DNA of 64,000 bases from Vicingaceae bacterium (lineage in GTDB: Bacteria > Bacteroidota > Bacteroidia > Flavobacteriales_E > Vicingaceae). Below, in pieces: positions 8,419 to 17,198 of the stretch (position 1 is the first letter of the stretch; each line of letters begins with the position of its first letter). Where the stretch lies: positions 186,001-250,000 of the forward strand of contig JAGYIE010000001.1 of the NCBI GenBank assembly GCA_018402765.1. Reading direction: 5' to 3'. Position numbers and translations under genes: made by a program. The notes beneath the pieces were generated by a model. It was not told the DNA's origin. It searched no databases and saw only the letters and a program-made list of their open reading frames with translations.

Positions 8419-9093
8419 ATGCGATTTAACTTTGAGTTAGTACACGATGAACAGTCTGATCTTACTGAATTAGCCTTACTAGAACATGTTGCAGATAGCT
8501 TAGCAATAAATTCTTACGCAATTATTGATAATTTTTTAAGTAAAGATGAGGCTTTAGCATGTTTAGCTGTTCTTAAAGAAAATAAAGATGAAGGTAACTT
8601 TAAAAAGGCAGGAATTGGCACATTGGGGATGCATCAAGTGGATCTTTCAATTCGTGGTGATGAAATAAAATGGTTAGATTCAGCTAATTTGTCTCCTGCT
8701 TCTCAGCTATATATGAATCAAGTAGAGGCCATGATGCGGTATTTTAACCGCACGTTGTTTTTAAGTTTAAAAGACGTTGAATGCCATTTTGCTCATTATC
8801 CATCTGGTACATTTTACAAACGTCATTTAGATTTATTGAAACTATCAGATCATCGCAAGCTTAGCTTTGTGTTTTACTTAAACCAAGATTGGAAAGTAGG
8901 AGATGGTGGTGAATTGTTGCTCTACCTGCAAGAGGATGGTCAAGAAAAGACTTTAACTGTCAATCCAATTTTAGGAAGGTTAGTCGTATTTCGGAGCGAG
9001 GTATTGGAGCATGAAGTAGCCCTGGCCAATAAAAGTAGATACAGCATCACAGGTTGGATGCTCGATCAATATAAAGGAACTACTTTCCTATAA
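8419..9093 (+). CDS. 2-oxoglutarate/Fe(II) oxygenase (prolyl 4-hydroxylase-like)
   Basis: A 224-residue oxygenase of the SM-20/prolyl 4-hydroxylase-like group. The iron triad is H136-x-D138 (in KRHLD) and H198 (in LEHEV), with R207 in RYSITGW as the 2-oxoglutarate-binding arginine. The substrate is unknown; related bacterial enzymes hydroxylate prolines on proteins such as EF-Tu. It stands alone on the plus strand and its stop codon directly abuts the stop of the convergent gene at 9094 with no gap. Confidence 0.87.
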   Translation: MRFNFELVHDEQSDLTELALLEHVADSLAINSYAIIDNFLSKDEALACLAVLKENKDEGNFKKAGIGTLGMHQVDLSIRGDEIKWLDSANLSPASQLYMNQVEAMMRYFNRTLFLSLKDVECHFAHYPSGTFYKRHLDLLKLSDHRKLSFVFYLNQDWKVGDGGELLLYLQEDGQEKTLTVNPILGRLVVFRSEVLEHEVALANKSRYSITGWMLDQYKGTTFL

Positions 9094-9756
9094 TTAATTG
9101 GTCTTTATTTTAAGCTCACTTGCTATTTTACCTGTTTCAGCATCAAATTGTAACCGTATAATTTGATAACTGCACGTCTTACAAATTCCATCAAAATAAT
9201 AATGCGTCAAGAAATCACCTACTTTGTATCCTGTATGTGTATAATGTGTTATTTTCCCGCGTTTTAATGTAATGCTTTTCCAAATAGCACCTGGATATTC
9301 CGCATTTACTTTAGCTGTTGCTACTTCATAACTCGTTAATTCCTGATTGGCTAGCTGAACTGCATAGTTTAACGTGGCCAATCCACTATCTAAAACTAAA
9401 AATTCGGAATTTAGATAAAAGGTAATTTCATCTACTTTTTGATCACTGGAAATGAGGTGATAGTTGAGTTTATAGCCTAGAATCTGTTCTTTTGTTAGAC
9501 TACTGTCTGCCGGCCAAAGGGAGTCATGATAGTGAATGCTGTCTGTTATTCTTTGAATTTCTTGTAGCTGAAAAGTAGGTTCAAAGCTGGCATTACGTCC
9601 TAAAAATTCCTTTACGTAGTTGAAAACCGAAGTAGTTGCTAGCGAATCGGTATTGATAACTACTTCCTTAGTGGTATCGGCCTCAGAAGTGGTATTTTGA
9701 GAAAATCCTGAGATAGCTAATGAGATAAACAAAAAAAACAAAGATAGCTTTTTCAT
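9094..9756 (-). CDS. Secreted protein of unknown function
   Basis: A 220-residue protein with a signal peptide (about residues 1-19, ending SGFSQ). No family was recognised. The mature part is mixed alpha/beta by eye, with a CKTC pair near residue 195 that could form a disulfide or bind metal. Its ATG overlaps the stop of the dihydroorotase-like gene by one base (TAATG), so it is the last gene of the BatA-like/dihydroorotase-like operon. It faces the 2OG oxygenase gene, stop against stop. Confidence 0.7.
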   Translation of the reverse strand: MKKLSLFFLFISLAISGFSQNTTSEADTTKEVVINTDSLATTSVFNYVKEFLGRNASFEPTFQLQEIQRITDSIHYHDSLWPADSSLTKEQILGYKLNYHLISSDQKVDEITFYLNSEFLVLDSGLATLNYAVQLANQELTSYEVATAKVNAEYPGAIWKSITLKRGKITHYTHTGYKVGDFLTHYYFDGICKTCSYQIIRLQFDAETGKIASELKIKTN

Positions 9757-11030
9757 TATTCTTTAGGTAAAGTAGACTGATTTTTGTTGATGATTCCCAA
9801 CGGTTTGCCAATTAATTTCTTTCCAAATAATGGACTATTTTTAGATTTCGAAATAACCGTATTTTTTTCTAAACTCCATTCCATTGTGGGATTAAATAAT
9901 GTTAGGTTAGCTACTTCACCAACTTGAATGGCTATTTCAGGTAGATTTAAAATTTTTCTAGGATTAGTAGTGAATTTTTCAATTAAATCAGTTAATTCAA
10001 GTTGATTTTTAAGTGCTGTATTGGCAACTGCAAATGCCGTTTGTAAATTGATACTTCCAAAAGCAGCATACTCAAATTCACGTTTTTTTAATTCAATATC
10101 TTCGGGCAGGTGATCTGAACAGATAGCATCTATGGTATTATTTTTCAACCCTTCAATTAATGCTGAAATATGTTTGTTGTCGCGTAAAGGAGGTAATAAT
10201 TTATATCTAGTATCAAATTCTTCTAATACTGTATCGTCTAGTAATAAATTGAGCGCGCATACGTCAGCAGTAATCTGAAGGTTCTTTTTCTTTGCTTCTT
10301 TGATTAGATTTACACTACCGCTTGTGCTTATGGTTGAGAAATGCAGCTTACCATTTGTGTAATCAGTTAAATAGATATCTCTATTAACCATTATTTCTTC
10401 TGCTAATGCTGGAATTCCTTTTAATCCTAAATGCGTGCTTTCCTCTCCTTCATGCATCATTCCTTTGTAGCTTAGGTCAAATTGATTCGGAAATTGAATT
10501 ACTAATCCATCAAATGACTTGCAATACAAAAGTGCTGTTTTTAGGAGGTTGGGATTTTGTACCGATTTTTTATCATCTGTAAAAGCAATTGCTCCTGACG
10601 AGCTCATATCGTGAAGTTCTGCAAGTTCTTTTCCTTCCATATTTTTAGAAACGGTACCCATTGGGTAAACAGAAACTGCACTGCCTTTTGATTGGTTTTT
10701 TATGTATTCTACTAATGATTTAGAATCAACAACTGGCAAGGTTGCAGGAGATAACGAAACTCCGGTAAATCCGCCTGCTGCTGCTGCTTTAATTCCGGAA
10801 GCTATCGTTTCCTTATGTTCATATCCAGGATCTGAAAAGTGCGCTCTTAAGTCATGCCATCCTGCAGATATATGCAAATTTTCAGCCTCAAAAATAGGTG
10901 TGTTAGCAGGTGGAGTTAATGCGATTCCTAGTTGCTCAATTCTCCCACTAACTACATTTAGATCTACTACCTGATTGTGAAAAGGAGATGAGCGGTCGAT
11001 TAATTTTGCAGCACGAATAAACAGCTTCAT
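9756..11030 (-). CDS. Dihydroorotase-like amidohydrolase, probably catalytically inactive
   Basis: A 424-residue protein that aligns along its length with class I dihydroorotase (PyrC). The residues that hold the two metals are mostly gone. The usual DxHxH reads D60-L-R62-A-H64, so the first His is Arg. The His of the QH-containing strand is F180. The HVST His is T233 (STIST). The SDHAPH motif reads SDHLPE, keeping D306. The GYEHKET and FTDD stretches are kept. I infer a pseudoenzyme, as with the PyrC'-type partners of some ATCases, rather than a working dihydroorotase. It lies 11 bases after the BatA-like gene and overlaps the next gene by one base. A working pyrC should be elsewhere in the genome. 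Confidence 0.85.
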   Translation of the reverse strand: MKLFIRAAKLIDRSSPFHNQVVDLNVVSGRIEQLGIALTPPANTPIFEAENLHISAGWHDLRAHFSDPGYEHKETIASGIKAAAAGGFTGVSLSPATLPVVDSKSLVEYIKNQSKGSAVSVYPMGTVSKNMEGKELAELHDMSSSGAIAFTDDKKSVQNPNLLKTALLYCKSFDGLVIQFPNQFDLSYKGMMHEGEESTHLGLKGIPALAEEIMVNRDIYLTDYTNGKLHFSTISTSGSVNLIKEAKKKNLQITADVCALNLLLDDTVLEEFDTRYKLLPPLRDNKHISALIEGLKNNTIDAICSDHLPEDIELKKREFEYAAFGSINLQTAFAVANTALKNQLELTDLIEKFTTNPRKILNLPEIAIQVGEVANLTLFNPTMEWSLEKNTVISKSKNSPLFGKKLIGKPLGIINKNQSTLPKE

Positions 11031-11041
11031 AAGGTGTTTTT

Positions 11042-13057
11042 TTAATGATAAAAACGTAAAAGTAAAATTTCACATCCTAGAAATAGCAAACATAATAAGA
11101 TTGCGTATTTCCACAAAGTTATTCCGCTATTGCTGTTCGCAATTTCATTGGTTAATAACTCATTGGTAGAGGTGAAAAGTGTATAATTTTTTAGCTCACT
11201 TTTTATAAGTAAATCAGTTAATTCTTCTGTACTATAAGTGGCTAATTGTGATTCGTTTCTATTGTAATTGAATGCTAATCCTTCAACTGCGTTCGCTCCA
11301 TTTTCTAAGGAGTAATTGCCAGCTACTGTTATCTGTCCGTGAACAAAAAGCGCTAATTCTTGATTCATTTTGCGTTGCTCTGGAATAAAATCAATTGATT
11401 CTCCAACAATTCGCATAGGTCTGTCACCACTTTTTAGCATTGCTGTTGTCAGTTGATTATTTTCATTTATAGTATGAAACAGCGTATTAGATTGCAAACT
11501 ATTTAGTGCAATATTATAAACCGTAGGCACAAATATGGCATGTTCAGTAAAGCTACTTTCTTCATTTGATAGACTTGTTGCTGCAAGGTAAACTCTTCCT
11601 TTGCTCATTGATTTTGTAATCAAATATGGTTTGCGATTTTGAAAACGCATTATGACTTCTCCAGAGTTAGGCAACTGATAATAATTGTTGACAGTAGGTA
11701 AGGTTAAATTTTTTGGTAATTCATCAAATACATTTCTATAAATCGGCGATTGCTCATTTATGTAATCGATTTTTATTGGTGTAGTCATTCTAGTATTTAA
11801 TCGCCATCCAAAAGGAGAAAGTAATGCGTTTTGGTTTTCTAAATTACTCTTGTCAGGAAAAATCAATAGATGCCCACCGTTTTCAACATACTTGTTGAGT
11901 TCTTTAATTAACCCACTCGAATAAGTAATTAATTCATTGAGTATTATTAACCGATGTTTACCGAATTCTTGATAGTTTAATTGATTAATATCTAGCTTGG
12001 TTAAGGTAATAAATGGGTCATTTTGAAATAAAGCTGAAATTGCTTCACTTTTTGATGTCGTTTGGAGCGAAGCAATGTTTAACTGACTTTCTACTTTGTA
12101 AGAAAAGTAAAAGTGGTCATCAAAGGTAATGGGGTAATCTTTAATACTAATTTCACCTGCTTGAATTCCGCTCGTTCCATTTGAATAATTTAATGTATCA
12201 TAAGTCGTTTCGAAAGGCCCGATATTAAAACTTCCCGGGGATTTAATCTGTCCATTTATAGTCAGCCGAATAGGAATATTTTCATAATTCTTATCCGATA
12301 AATTCACTATTTTCACCACCAGTTGTTCCTTTCCGTTGTACTGACGAAAAGGACTGTAAAACCAGCAGCTATCAATATACAAGTTGCTAGCTAATTCTGA
12401 AATGATGGGAACAAATTGCAAATCGATTAAGCTATCGTTTTGCAATTCTTCAATTTTAGCACTGCTTTTTTGAAAATCGGAAATTAGAAAAATTGATTTA
12501 TTTGGAGCAGCATGATCAATGATTATATCCTTTAATCTGGCTGTAACTTCAGGTATTGATTTTGTATTTGGTGAGAGTTGAATACCTTGCAGTTCTTCCA
12601 GAAACTGTTCTTTATTAACTGGTCGCTGATGTTTGGTTTCAAAATCATTGGTAAGAATTAAAAACTGATCATCAGGTTTATAGGCATCCAAAATATTGAT
12701 GACTCTATTTTTAGCCACATCAAGTGATTGTCCATCTGCTGTTTCAGCTTGCATGCTGAAAGAGTTATCTATATATATTCCAATGAGGGATTTTCCTACT
12801 TTTTGTTCTTGGTCGGAAGTAGGTAATATAGGTTGAGCAAATGCTATAATTAAAAAAGCTAAAGCCAGTAATCGACTAAGCAATACCAATAAATGCTTTA
12901 ATTTATTAGTTGATTGTGTTTCTTCTTGTACACTTTTTAGAAAACGTACGTTGGTGAAATAGACGGTTTTGTATCTCCTAAAGTTAAATAAGTGAATAAC
13001 AATAGGTATCGCTAAAGCGAATAAGGCATACAGAAACTCAGGGTAGACAAATTTCAT
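11042..13057 (-). CDS. BatA-domain membrane protein (VWA-like)
   Basis: A 671-residue protein starting with the typical BatA N-terminus: a membrane segment from about residue 8 (ALFALAIPIVIHLF), then RRYKTVYFTNVRFLKS, and a second membrane segment near 60-80. A von Willebrand A-like fold follows, with IGIYIDNSFSM giving a D-x-S-x-S-like metal site. The long periplasmic middle ends in a C-terminal membrane helix (about 648-668). Such proteins in Bacteroidota are linked to aerotolerance (Bat) operons, but no other bat gene is here. It is the first gene of the operon with the dihydroorotase-like and secreted proteins. Confidence 0.82.
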   Translation of the reverse strand: MKFVYPEFLYALFALAIPIVIHLFNFRRYKTVYFTNVRFLKSVQEETQSTNKLKHLLVLLSRLLALAFLIIAFAQPILPTSDQEQKVGKSLIGIYIDNSFSMQAETADGQSLDVAKNRVINILDAYKPDDQFLILTNDFETKHQRPVNKEQFLEELQGIQLSPNTKSIPEVTARLKDIIIDHAAPNKSIFLISDFQKSSAKIEELQNDSLIDLQFVPIISELASNLYIDSCWFYSPFRQYNGKEQLVVKIVNLSDKNYENIPIRLTINGQIKSPGSFNIGPFETTYDTLNYSNGTSGIQAGEISIKDYPITFDDHFYFSYKVESQLNIASLQTTSKSEAISALFQNDPFITLTKLDINQLNYQEFGKHRLIILNELITYSSGLIKELNKYVENGGHLLIFPDKSNLENQNALLSPFGWRLNTRMTTPIKIDYINEQSPIYRNVFDELPKNLTLPTVNNYYQLPNSGEVIMRFQNRKPYLITKSMSKGRVYLAATSLSNEESSFTEHAIFVPTVYNIALNSLQSNTLFHTINENNQLTTAMLKSGDRPMRIVGESIDFIPEQRKMNQELALFVHGQITVAGNYSLENGANAVEGLAFNYNRNESQLATYSTEELTDLLIKSELKNYTLFTSTNELLTNEIANSNSGITLWKYAILLCLLFLGCEILLLRFYH

Positions 13058-13100
13058 TAAAGGTCGAAATTACACATTACCTTGCAGATGAAACCACATT

Positions 13101-13622
13101 TTATACATGAATTTGTAGCCATTGTTGAGCAATTATCGTTTTAGCATCTTCAAAGATTGCAGAAAGGAAGCTATTCTTATTCATTTTGATGACTTCTATA
13201 TTTTCGTATTCGTCGGCTACACCTCCTCCTAAGGCAGTTTGTCTGCTTACTTTTGCAAAGAAAAGCGTCATTTTTTCCGTAACTGGACCAGGAGTAGTGT
13301 AGAAGCATGCAATTTGAGCCAACTCGTCGGTTTCATACCCAATTTCTTCTTTAAGTTCTCTTATTATTGTTTCTGCTGCTAATTCTCCATTAACATCGCG
13401 CTTACCTGCAGGTATCTCTATTACTTCTTTTTCTGCTCCAACTCTAAATTGTTTAACTAAAATTATCTCATTGGTAATGGTATCTAAAACAAGAGCAGCA
13501 ACAGAATCAAATAAATTAAATTGCTCTCTATAAATTGTTCTTTTGGTTGTTTCGTCAGTAACTTTTACTGCAGTAACTTCATAAAAGCCCTTAAAAACGG
13601 TCTTTTTATCGCTTATTTTCAT
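13101..13622 (-). CDS. Nudix hydrolase, ADP-ribose pyrophosphatase-like
   Basis: A 173-residue Nudix protein. The Nudix helix is present as E-x7-RELKEEIG (in ELAAETIIRELKEEIG), with the leading Gly loop one residue longer than the G-x5-E consensus. The ALGGGVADEYENIEV stretch resembles the NudF/NudK group, which hydrolyses ADP-ribose or GDP-mannose. It lies 43 bases upstream of the BatA-like gene on the same strand. Its start is divergent from the acyltransferase at 13704. Substrate cannot be told from sequence alone. Confidence 0.87.
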   Translation of the reverse strand: MKISDKKTVFKGFYEVTAVKVTDETTKRTIYREQFNLFDSVAALVLDTITNEIILVKQFRVGAEKEVIEIPAGKRDVNGELAAETIIRELKEEIGYETDELAQIACFYTTPGPVTEKMTLFFAKVSRQTALGGGVADEYENIEVIKMNKNSFLSAIFEDAKTIIAQQWLQIHV

Positions 13623-13656
13623 TCCTATTGGTATCTTTATCCTTTTTTTAAGAAAA

Positions 13657-13664
13657 CAAAACTA
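13657..13664 (-). promoter_or_regulatory. Putative -7 box of the Nudix gene
   Basis: On the minus strand the bases read TAGTTTTG, matching TAnnTTTG. The box ends 34 bases before the ATG at 13622. No clear -33 element was found. Confidence 0.35.
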
Positions 13665-13703
13665 AGCTATTTATTGGCATTTAATTGAAGCTAAACAGAA
13701 TTG

Positions 13704-14849
13704 ATGATGGACGATGATCAAATAGAGTTTGAGGATATAAGACCGCTCTATGATAATGAAGTGAAAGATGGGATTAGTCGTTTACTTAATGTAAATGAGT
13801 TTAGAGGTATGGTGGAATATGCGTTTCAGGGAAAAGTTTCTTTTGAGCAAATAGAGCAACAATTGAAGCAAATAGAAACGGTTAAGCAATTCCAAAGTGG
13901 ATTAATAACAAAGATGTTGGGTTTCGTAATTACTAAAACCTCTGAATCTTTTACTTTTTCAGGATTAGAGAATATACAAAAGGGGAAAGCCAATTTATTT
14001 TTATCCACACACCGAGACATTGTCTTGGATTCAGCACTAATGAACTTAGTGTTAAATGACAATGATTATGAGACCGCTAGAATTGCGATTGGTGACAATT
14101 TAGTAAAGGAGTCTTGGATTAATGACTTGGTTCGATTAAACAAAAGTTTTATCGTAAAAAGAGGAAAACAAGGAAAAGATAAAGTGATGGCTTCTCTTCA
14201 ATTGTCCAAATACATAGCACATTCGATAGTAATTGATAACGAAAGTGTATGGATTGCGCAGCGAGAGGGTAGAACAAAAGATGGTATTGATAAGACGCAA
14301 CCAGGATTAATTAAAATGTTATCCATTGCAGGAAGAAAAGATCCTGTTGAGCATTTACGTAAACTTAATATTGTTCCTGTTACTATTTCCTATGAATACA
14401 ATCCTTGTGATGCCATGCTTTTACCTGAATTGCTGGCAAAAAGTGAAGAGCGTGAATATGTGAAAGGTCCTATGGAAGACCTTTTAAGTATGATGAAAGG
14501 AATAGAAGGGAAGAAGGGAAAGATTCATTTACATTTTGGTAAACCTCTAAATGAAATTAGTAACAACCTTGAGGAAGTTACAGAAGAAAAATTTGTAAGT
14601 CAGGTAGTTGATATAGTTGATAGTGAAATTTATCACACCTTTAAATTATTCCCTACTAACTTTATTGCTTGTGATTTATTGAATAACGATCAAAAGTGGA
14701 TAGATAAGTATACACTTGAGGAAAAATCTACCTTTGAGAAGGTAATGAGTAGTAGACTTGACAAAGTAGAAGGAGACCCAGAAAAACTTAAACACATTTA
14801 TCTAAAAATGTACGCCAACCCGGTAATCAAACGGATGGAAGATAAATAA
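13704..14849 (+). CDS. PlsC-like glycerolipid acyltransferase family protein
   Basis: A 381-residue protein with the acyltransferase blocks in order: STHRDIVLD in place of the H-x4-D motif, FIVKRGKQGKDK as block II, IAQREGRTKDG as block III (the usual FPEGTR position), and IVPVTISYEYNP as block IV. The Asp after the His is at +2 and +6, not +5, a variant also seen in related Bacteroidota proteins. It has no obvious membrane helix. I expect acyl transfer to a glycerophosphate or similar lipid head, but the exact acceptor is not certain. Start is the ATG at 13704 (another at 13707); a terminator follows the stop directly. Confidence 0.8.
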   Translation: MMDDDQIEFEDIRPLYDNEVKDGISRLLNVNEFRGMVEYAFQGKVSFEQIEQQLKQIETVKQFQSGLITKMLGFVITKTSESFTFSGLENIQKGKANLFLSTHRDIVLDSALMNLVLNDNDYETARIAIGDNLVKESWINDLVRLNKSFIVKRGKQGKDKVMASLQLSKYIAHSIVIDNESVWIAQREGRTKDGIDKTQPGLIKMLSIAGRKDPVEHLRKLNIVPVTISYEYNPCDAMLLPELLAKSEEREYVKGPMEDLLSMMKGIEGKKGKIHLHFGKPLNEISNNLEEVTEEKFVSQVVDIVDSEIYHTFKLFPTNFIACDLLNNDQKWIDKYTLEEKSTFEKVMSSRLDKVEGDPEKLKHIYLKMYANPVIKRMEDK

Positions 14850-14850
14850 A

Positions 14851-14874
14851 AAAGGGAAGCATTTGCTTCCCTTT
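14851..14874. terminator. Bidirectional rho-independent terminator
   Basis: Arms AAAGGGAAGC and GCTTCCCTTT pair perfectly around an ATTT loop. On the minus strand the stem is followed by a T-rich tail (CCCTTTTTTATTT), so it should end the PLP-enzyme transcript; the plus side has a weaker tail after the acyltransferase. Confidence 0.8.
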
Positions 14875-14923
14875 CTTGGTCTAACTATTTTTTTTTGAAT
14901 TGATAAATGGATTGTTTAACAGA

Positions 14924-16174
14924 TTATTTGATTGCGTCAAAAGCCTGTGCAATATCATTAATAAGGTCTTCGCTATTTTCTACACCTATTGAAACACGCA
15001 CTAGACTTTCAGTAATTCCCATTTTTATTTTTTCTTCAGGTGCTATTCCAGCATGTGTCATAGATGCAGGATGTTGAATTAAACTTTCTGTACTTCCTAA
15101 ACTAACTGCTAGTTTGATCAAATGCAATTGATTAAGAAACTTAAATGCTGCTTTTTCTCCACCTTTTACTTCAAATGAAATCATAGCACCTGGTGAAGAG
15201 TACTGCTTTTTATAAATTTTATAAGCAGCTGATTTTTCATCTAAATTACCAAGATAAACCACTTTATCTACTTGATTATGGGTCATTAGAAAGTTGGCTA
15301 CATCTTGTGCTCCTTTAGCTTGTTGCTCCATCCTAACTTTTAGTGTCTCTAAACTTCTGGTTAATAACCAACAAGTATGCGGGCTAGCCATATTTCCTAA
15401 AAAGGTTCTAAGTGTTTTTACTCGAATCATATCTTGGGTATTCCCTAAAACTGCTCCTGCTATTAAATCACTATGTCCACCGATATATTTTGTTGCGGAA
15501 TACATTACTAAATCAGCTCCATGTGCGAGTGGGTGACACCAAACAGGTCCCATATAGGTATTGTCTACTGCTAGTTTAACCTGTTGCTCTTCATGAGATA
15601 ATTCATCAGCAATAGTTTTGCACATCGCAATATCAATAAGTGCATTTGTAGGATTTGATGGAGTTTCTATAAATATTAAACCTACTTTATCCGCTTTTCC
15701 TGTGGCTTTTACTTTTGCTAAAATAGCTTCTTTGCTATCTTGAGCATTGATGCTTACACTGCTTACGCCAATTCGTTTAAGGAAATCATTAATAAAGTGG
15801 TCTGTGCCGCCATAAGTAGGCGAGCTATATACCAGTAATTCACCTGGCTTTAAGAATTCCATTAATACGGTACTTATTGCAGACATACCGCTTTCAAATA
15901 CAGCGCAATCGTCTGCTTTATCCCATAAGCATAGACGGTTTTCTAAAATTTCTAGGTTAGGATTGTTTATTCTACTGTAGATTAATCCCAATTGTTCATC
16001 TTGACCTTTTTCTCTCAAGCCATAAGCAACCTCAAAAAACGCTTTCCCTTCTTCTGCTGTCTTGAAAACAAAGGTAGATGTCTGAAAAATAGGTGGTTTT
16101 ACTGCTCCTTCAGATAGTTCGGGTTGATATCCATGCGTCATCATTAAACTTTCTGGATGTAGTGGTTTTTTCAT
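14924..16174 (-). CDS. PLP-dependent Cys/Met metabolism enzyme
   Basis: A 416-residue member of the Cys/Met metabolism PLP family (cystathionine gamma-synthase, gamma-lyase, methionine gamma-lyase). The Schiff-base lysine is K229 in SATKYIGGHSD; the PLP motifs ESGMSA and DNTYMGP are present. The YGGT motif has Gly where methionine gamma-lyases carry the activity-linked Cys, so a methionine gamma-lyase call is not supported by that residue. It has an insert before YSRINNPN compared with the E. coli MetB length. Start is the ATG at 16174 (MKKPLHPESL); an in-frame TTG at 16207 would add 11 residues. It is divergent from the Lrp/AsnC gene, which probably regulates it. Confidence 0.85.
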   Translation of the reverse strand: MKKPLHPESLMMTHGYQPELSEGAVKPPIFQTSTFVFKTAEEGKAFFEVAYGLREKGQDEQLGLIYSRINNPNLEILENRLCLWDKADDCAVFESGMSAISTVLMEFLKPGELLVYSSPTYGGTDHFINDFLKRIGVSSVSINAQDSKEAILAKVKATGKADKVGLIFIETPSNPTNALIDIAMCKTIADELSHEEQQVKLAVDNTYMGPVWCHPLAHGADLVMYSATKYIGGHSDLIAGAVLGNTQDMIRVKTLRTFLGNMASPHTCWLLTRSLETLKVRMEQQAKGAQDVANFLMTHNQVDKVVYLGNLDEKSAAYKIYKKQYSSPGAMISFEVKGGEKAAFKFLNQLHLIKLAVSLGSTESLIQHPASMTHAGIAPEEKIKMGITESLVRVSIGVENSEDLINDIAQAFDAIK

Positions 16175-16335
16175 GGTAGTCTTGAATTTATTTGGGTTAT
16201 TCTGCAAAACTATTCAAATAAGGAACTGTAAACGTTTAATAGGTATAATGAAGTAATTATTCCTATAATAATTTATAATTTAGGAACAAGGTTGTATTTT
16301 TAACGGTAATTTTACATCTAAAAGGAAATATTCCC

Positions 16336-16803
16336 ATGTTGCGATTAGACGATATAGATCGAAAATTACTTGAACAGTTACAGAATGATTCTAAAGTAAA
16401 TATAAAAATACTTGCTGAACAGCTGAATATAACAAAAACACCTATTTATGAGCGAATTAAGCGATATGAAAAGGATGGGATTATAGAGAAGTATGTTGCT
16501 GTACTTAACAGACAACTTGTTAGTAGTGCAATGATTGTTTTTTGTTCGGTATCATTAGATAGTCAAAAACTTGACGAAATCCACGCATTTAGTGATGCTA
16601 TTCTCAAAATTCCTGAAGTAATGGAATGTTATCTTATGGGCGGGGTCAATGACTTTTTATTAAAAGTAGCAGTAAAAGATTTAGATGCTTATCATCATTT
16701 TTCATCAGGAAAATTGGCTGCACTACCCAATGTCGCTCAAATAAAAAGCACTTTTGTACTTAATGAAATTAAAAGATCAATGGTTTTGCCTTTAATAGAT
16801 TAG
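16336..16803 (+). CDS. Lrp/AsnC-family transcriptional regulator
   Basis: A 155-residue regulator with an N-terminal winged helix-turn-helix (about residues 3-60, LDDIDRKLLEQLQND then LNITKTPIYERIKRYEKDGII) and a C-terminal RAM ligand-binding domain. Such proteins sense amino acids and often control a divergently placed gene, here the PLP enzyme that starts 161 bases away on the other strand. That makes a sulfur amino acid a plausible effector, by inference. The stop overlaps the convergent VOC gene by 4 bases. Confidence 0.92.
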   Translation: MLRLDDIDRKLLEQLQNDSKVNIKILAEQLNITKTPIYERIKRYEKDGIIEKYVAVLNRQLVSSAMIVFCSVSLDSQKLDEIHAFSDAILKIPEVMECYLMGGVNDFLLKVAVKDLDAYHHFSSGKLAALPNVAQIKSTFVLNEIKRSMVLPLID

Positions 16804-17195
16804 TTGGATTTGTATTCAATTAAATCCCATAAATTTCCATACAAATCAGCAAATACTAATGCGATACCAAAGTTAGCTTCTGTTGGTGGTCTGACTATAG
16901 TTACGTTGTTTTTCTGAAGTAGCGCATAGTCTCTAGCGATATTATCTGTGTTTAAAAATAGAAAAACACGATTCCCTGTTTGGTTTCCAACGTGAGCCAA
17001 TTGCGCTTCATTTTTAGCTTTAGCCAATAGTAAAGTCACTTCACCTTCACCTTTAGGTTTAATTCTAACCCATCTCTTTTCAGGTGAGTGTTGCGTATCT
17101 TCTGTTAATTCGAATCCTAATTTTTGAGTGTAGAATTTGATTGCTTCATCATAATCTTTTACAAGTAAACTAATCTGGCTAATAAATTGATTCAT
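16800..17195 (-). CDS. VOC-family (glyoxalase/bleomycin resistance fold) protein
   Basis: A 131-residue protein with the betaalphabetabetabeta modules of the vicinal oxygen chelate fold. The start ISLLVKDYDEAIKFYTQKLGFEL is typical, and the C-terminal FADLYGNLWDLIEY carries the metal-binding Glu. The usual N-terminal His is replaced (ISLLV), so metal binding may differ. No substrate can be named. It lies 3 bases after the Dus gene stop on the same strand. Confidence 0.85.
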   Translation of the reverse strand: MNQFISQISLLVKDYDEAIKFYTQKLGFELTEDTQHSPEKRWVRIKPKGEGEVTLLLAKAKNEAQLAHVGNQTGNRVFLFLNTDNIARDYALLQKNNVTIVRPPTEANFGIALVFADLYGNLWDLIEYKSN

Positions 17196-17198
17196 AAT

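Noticed and set aside
14924-16174. Naming the PLP enzyme methionine gamma-lyase
   Set aside because: The Cys typical of that enzyme is Gly here; only the broader Cys/Met metabolism family is supported.
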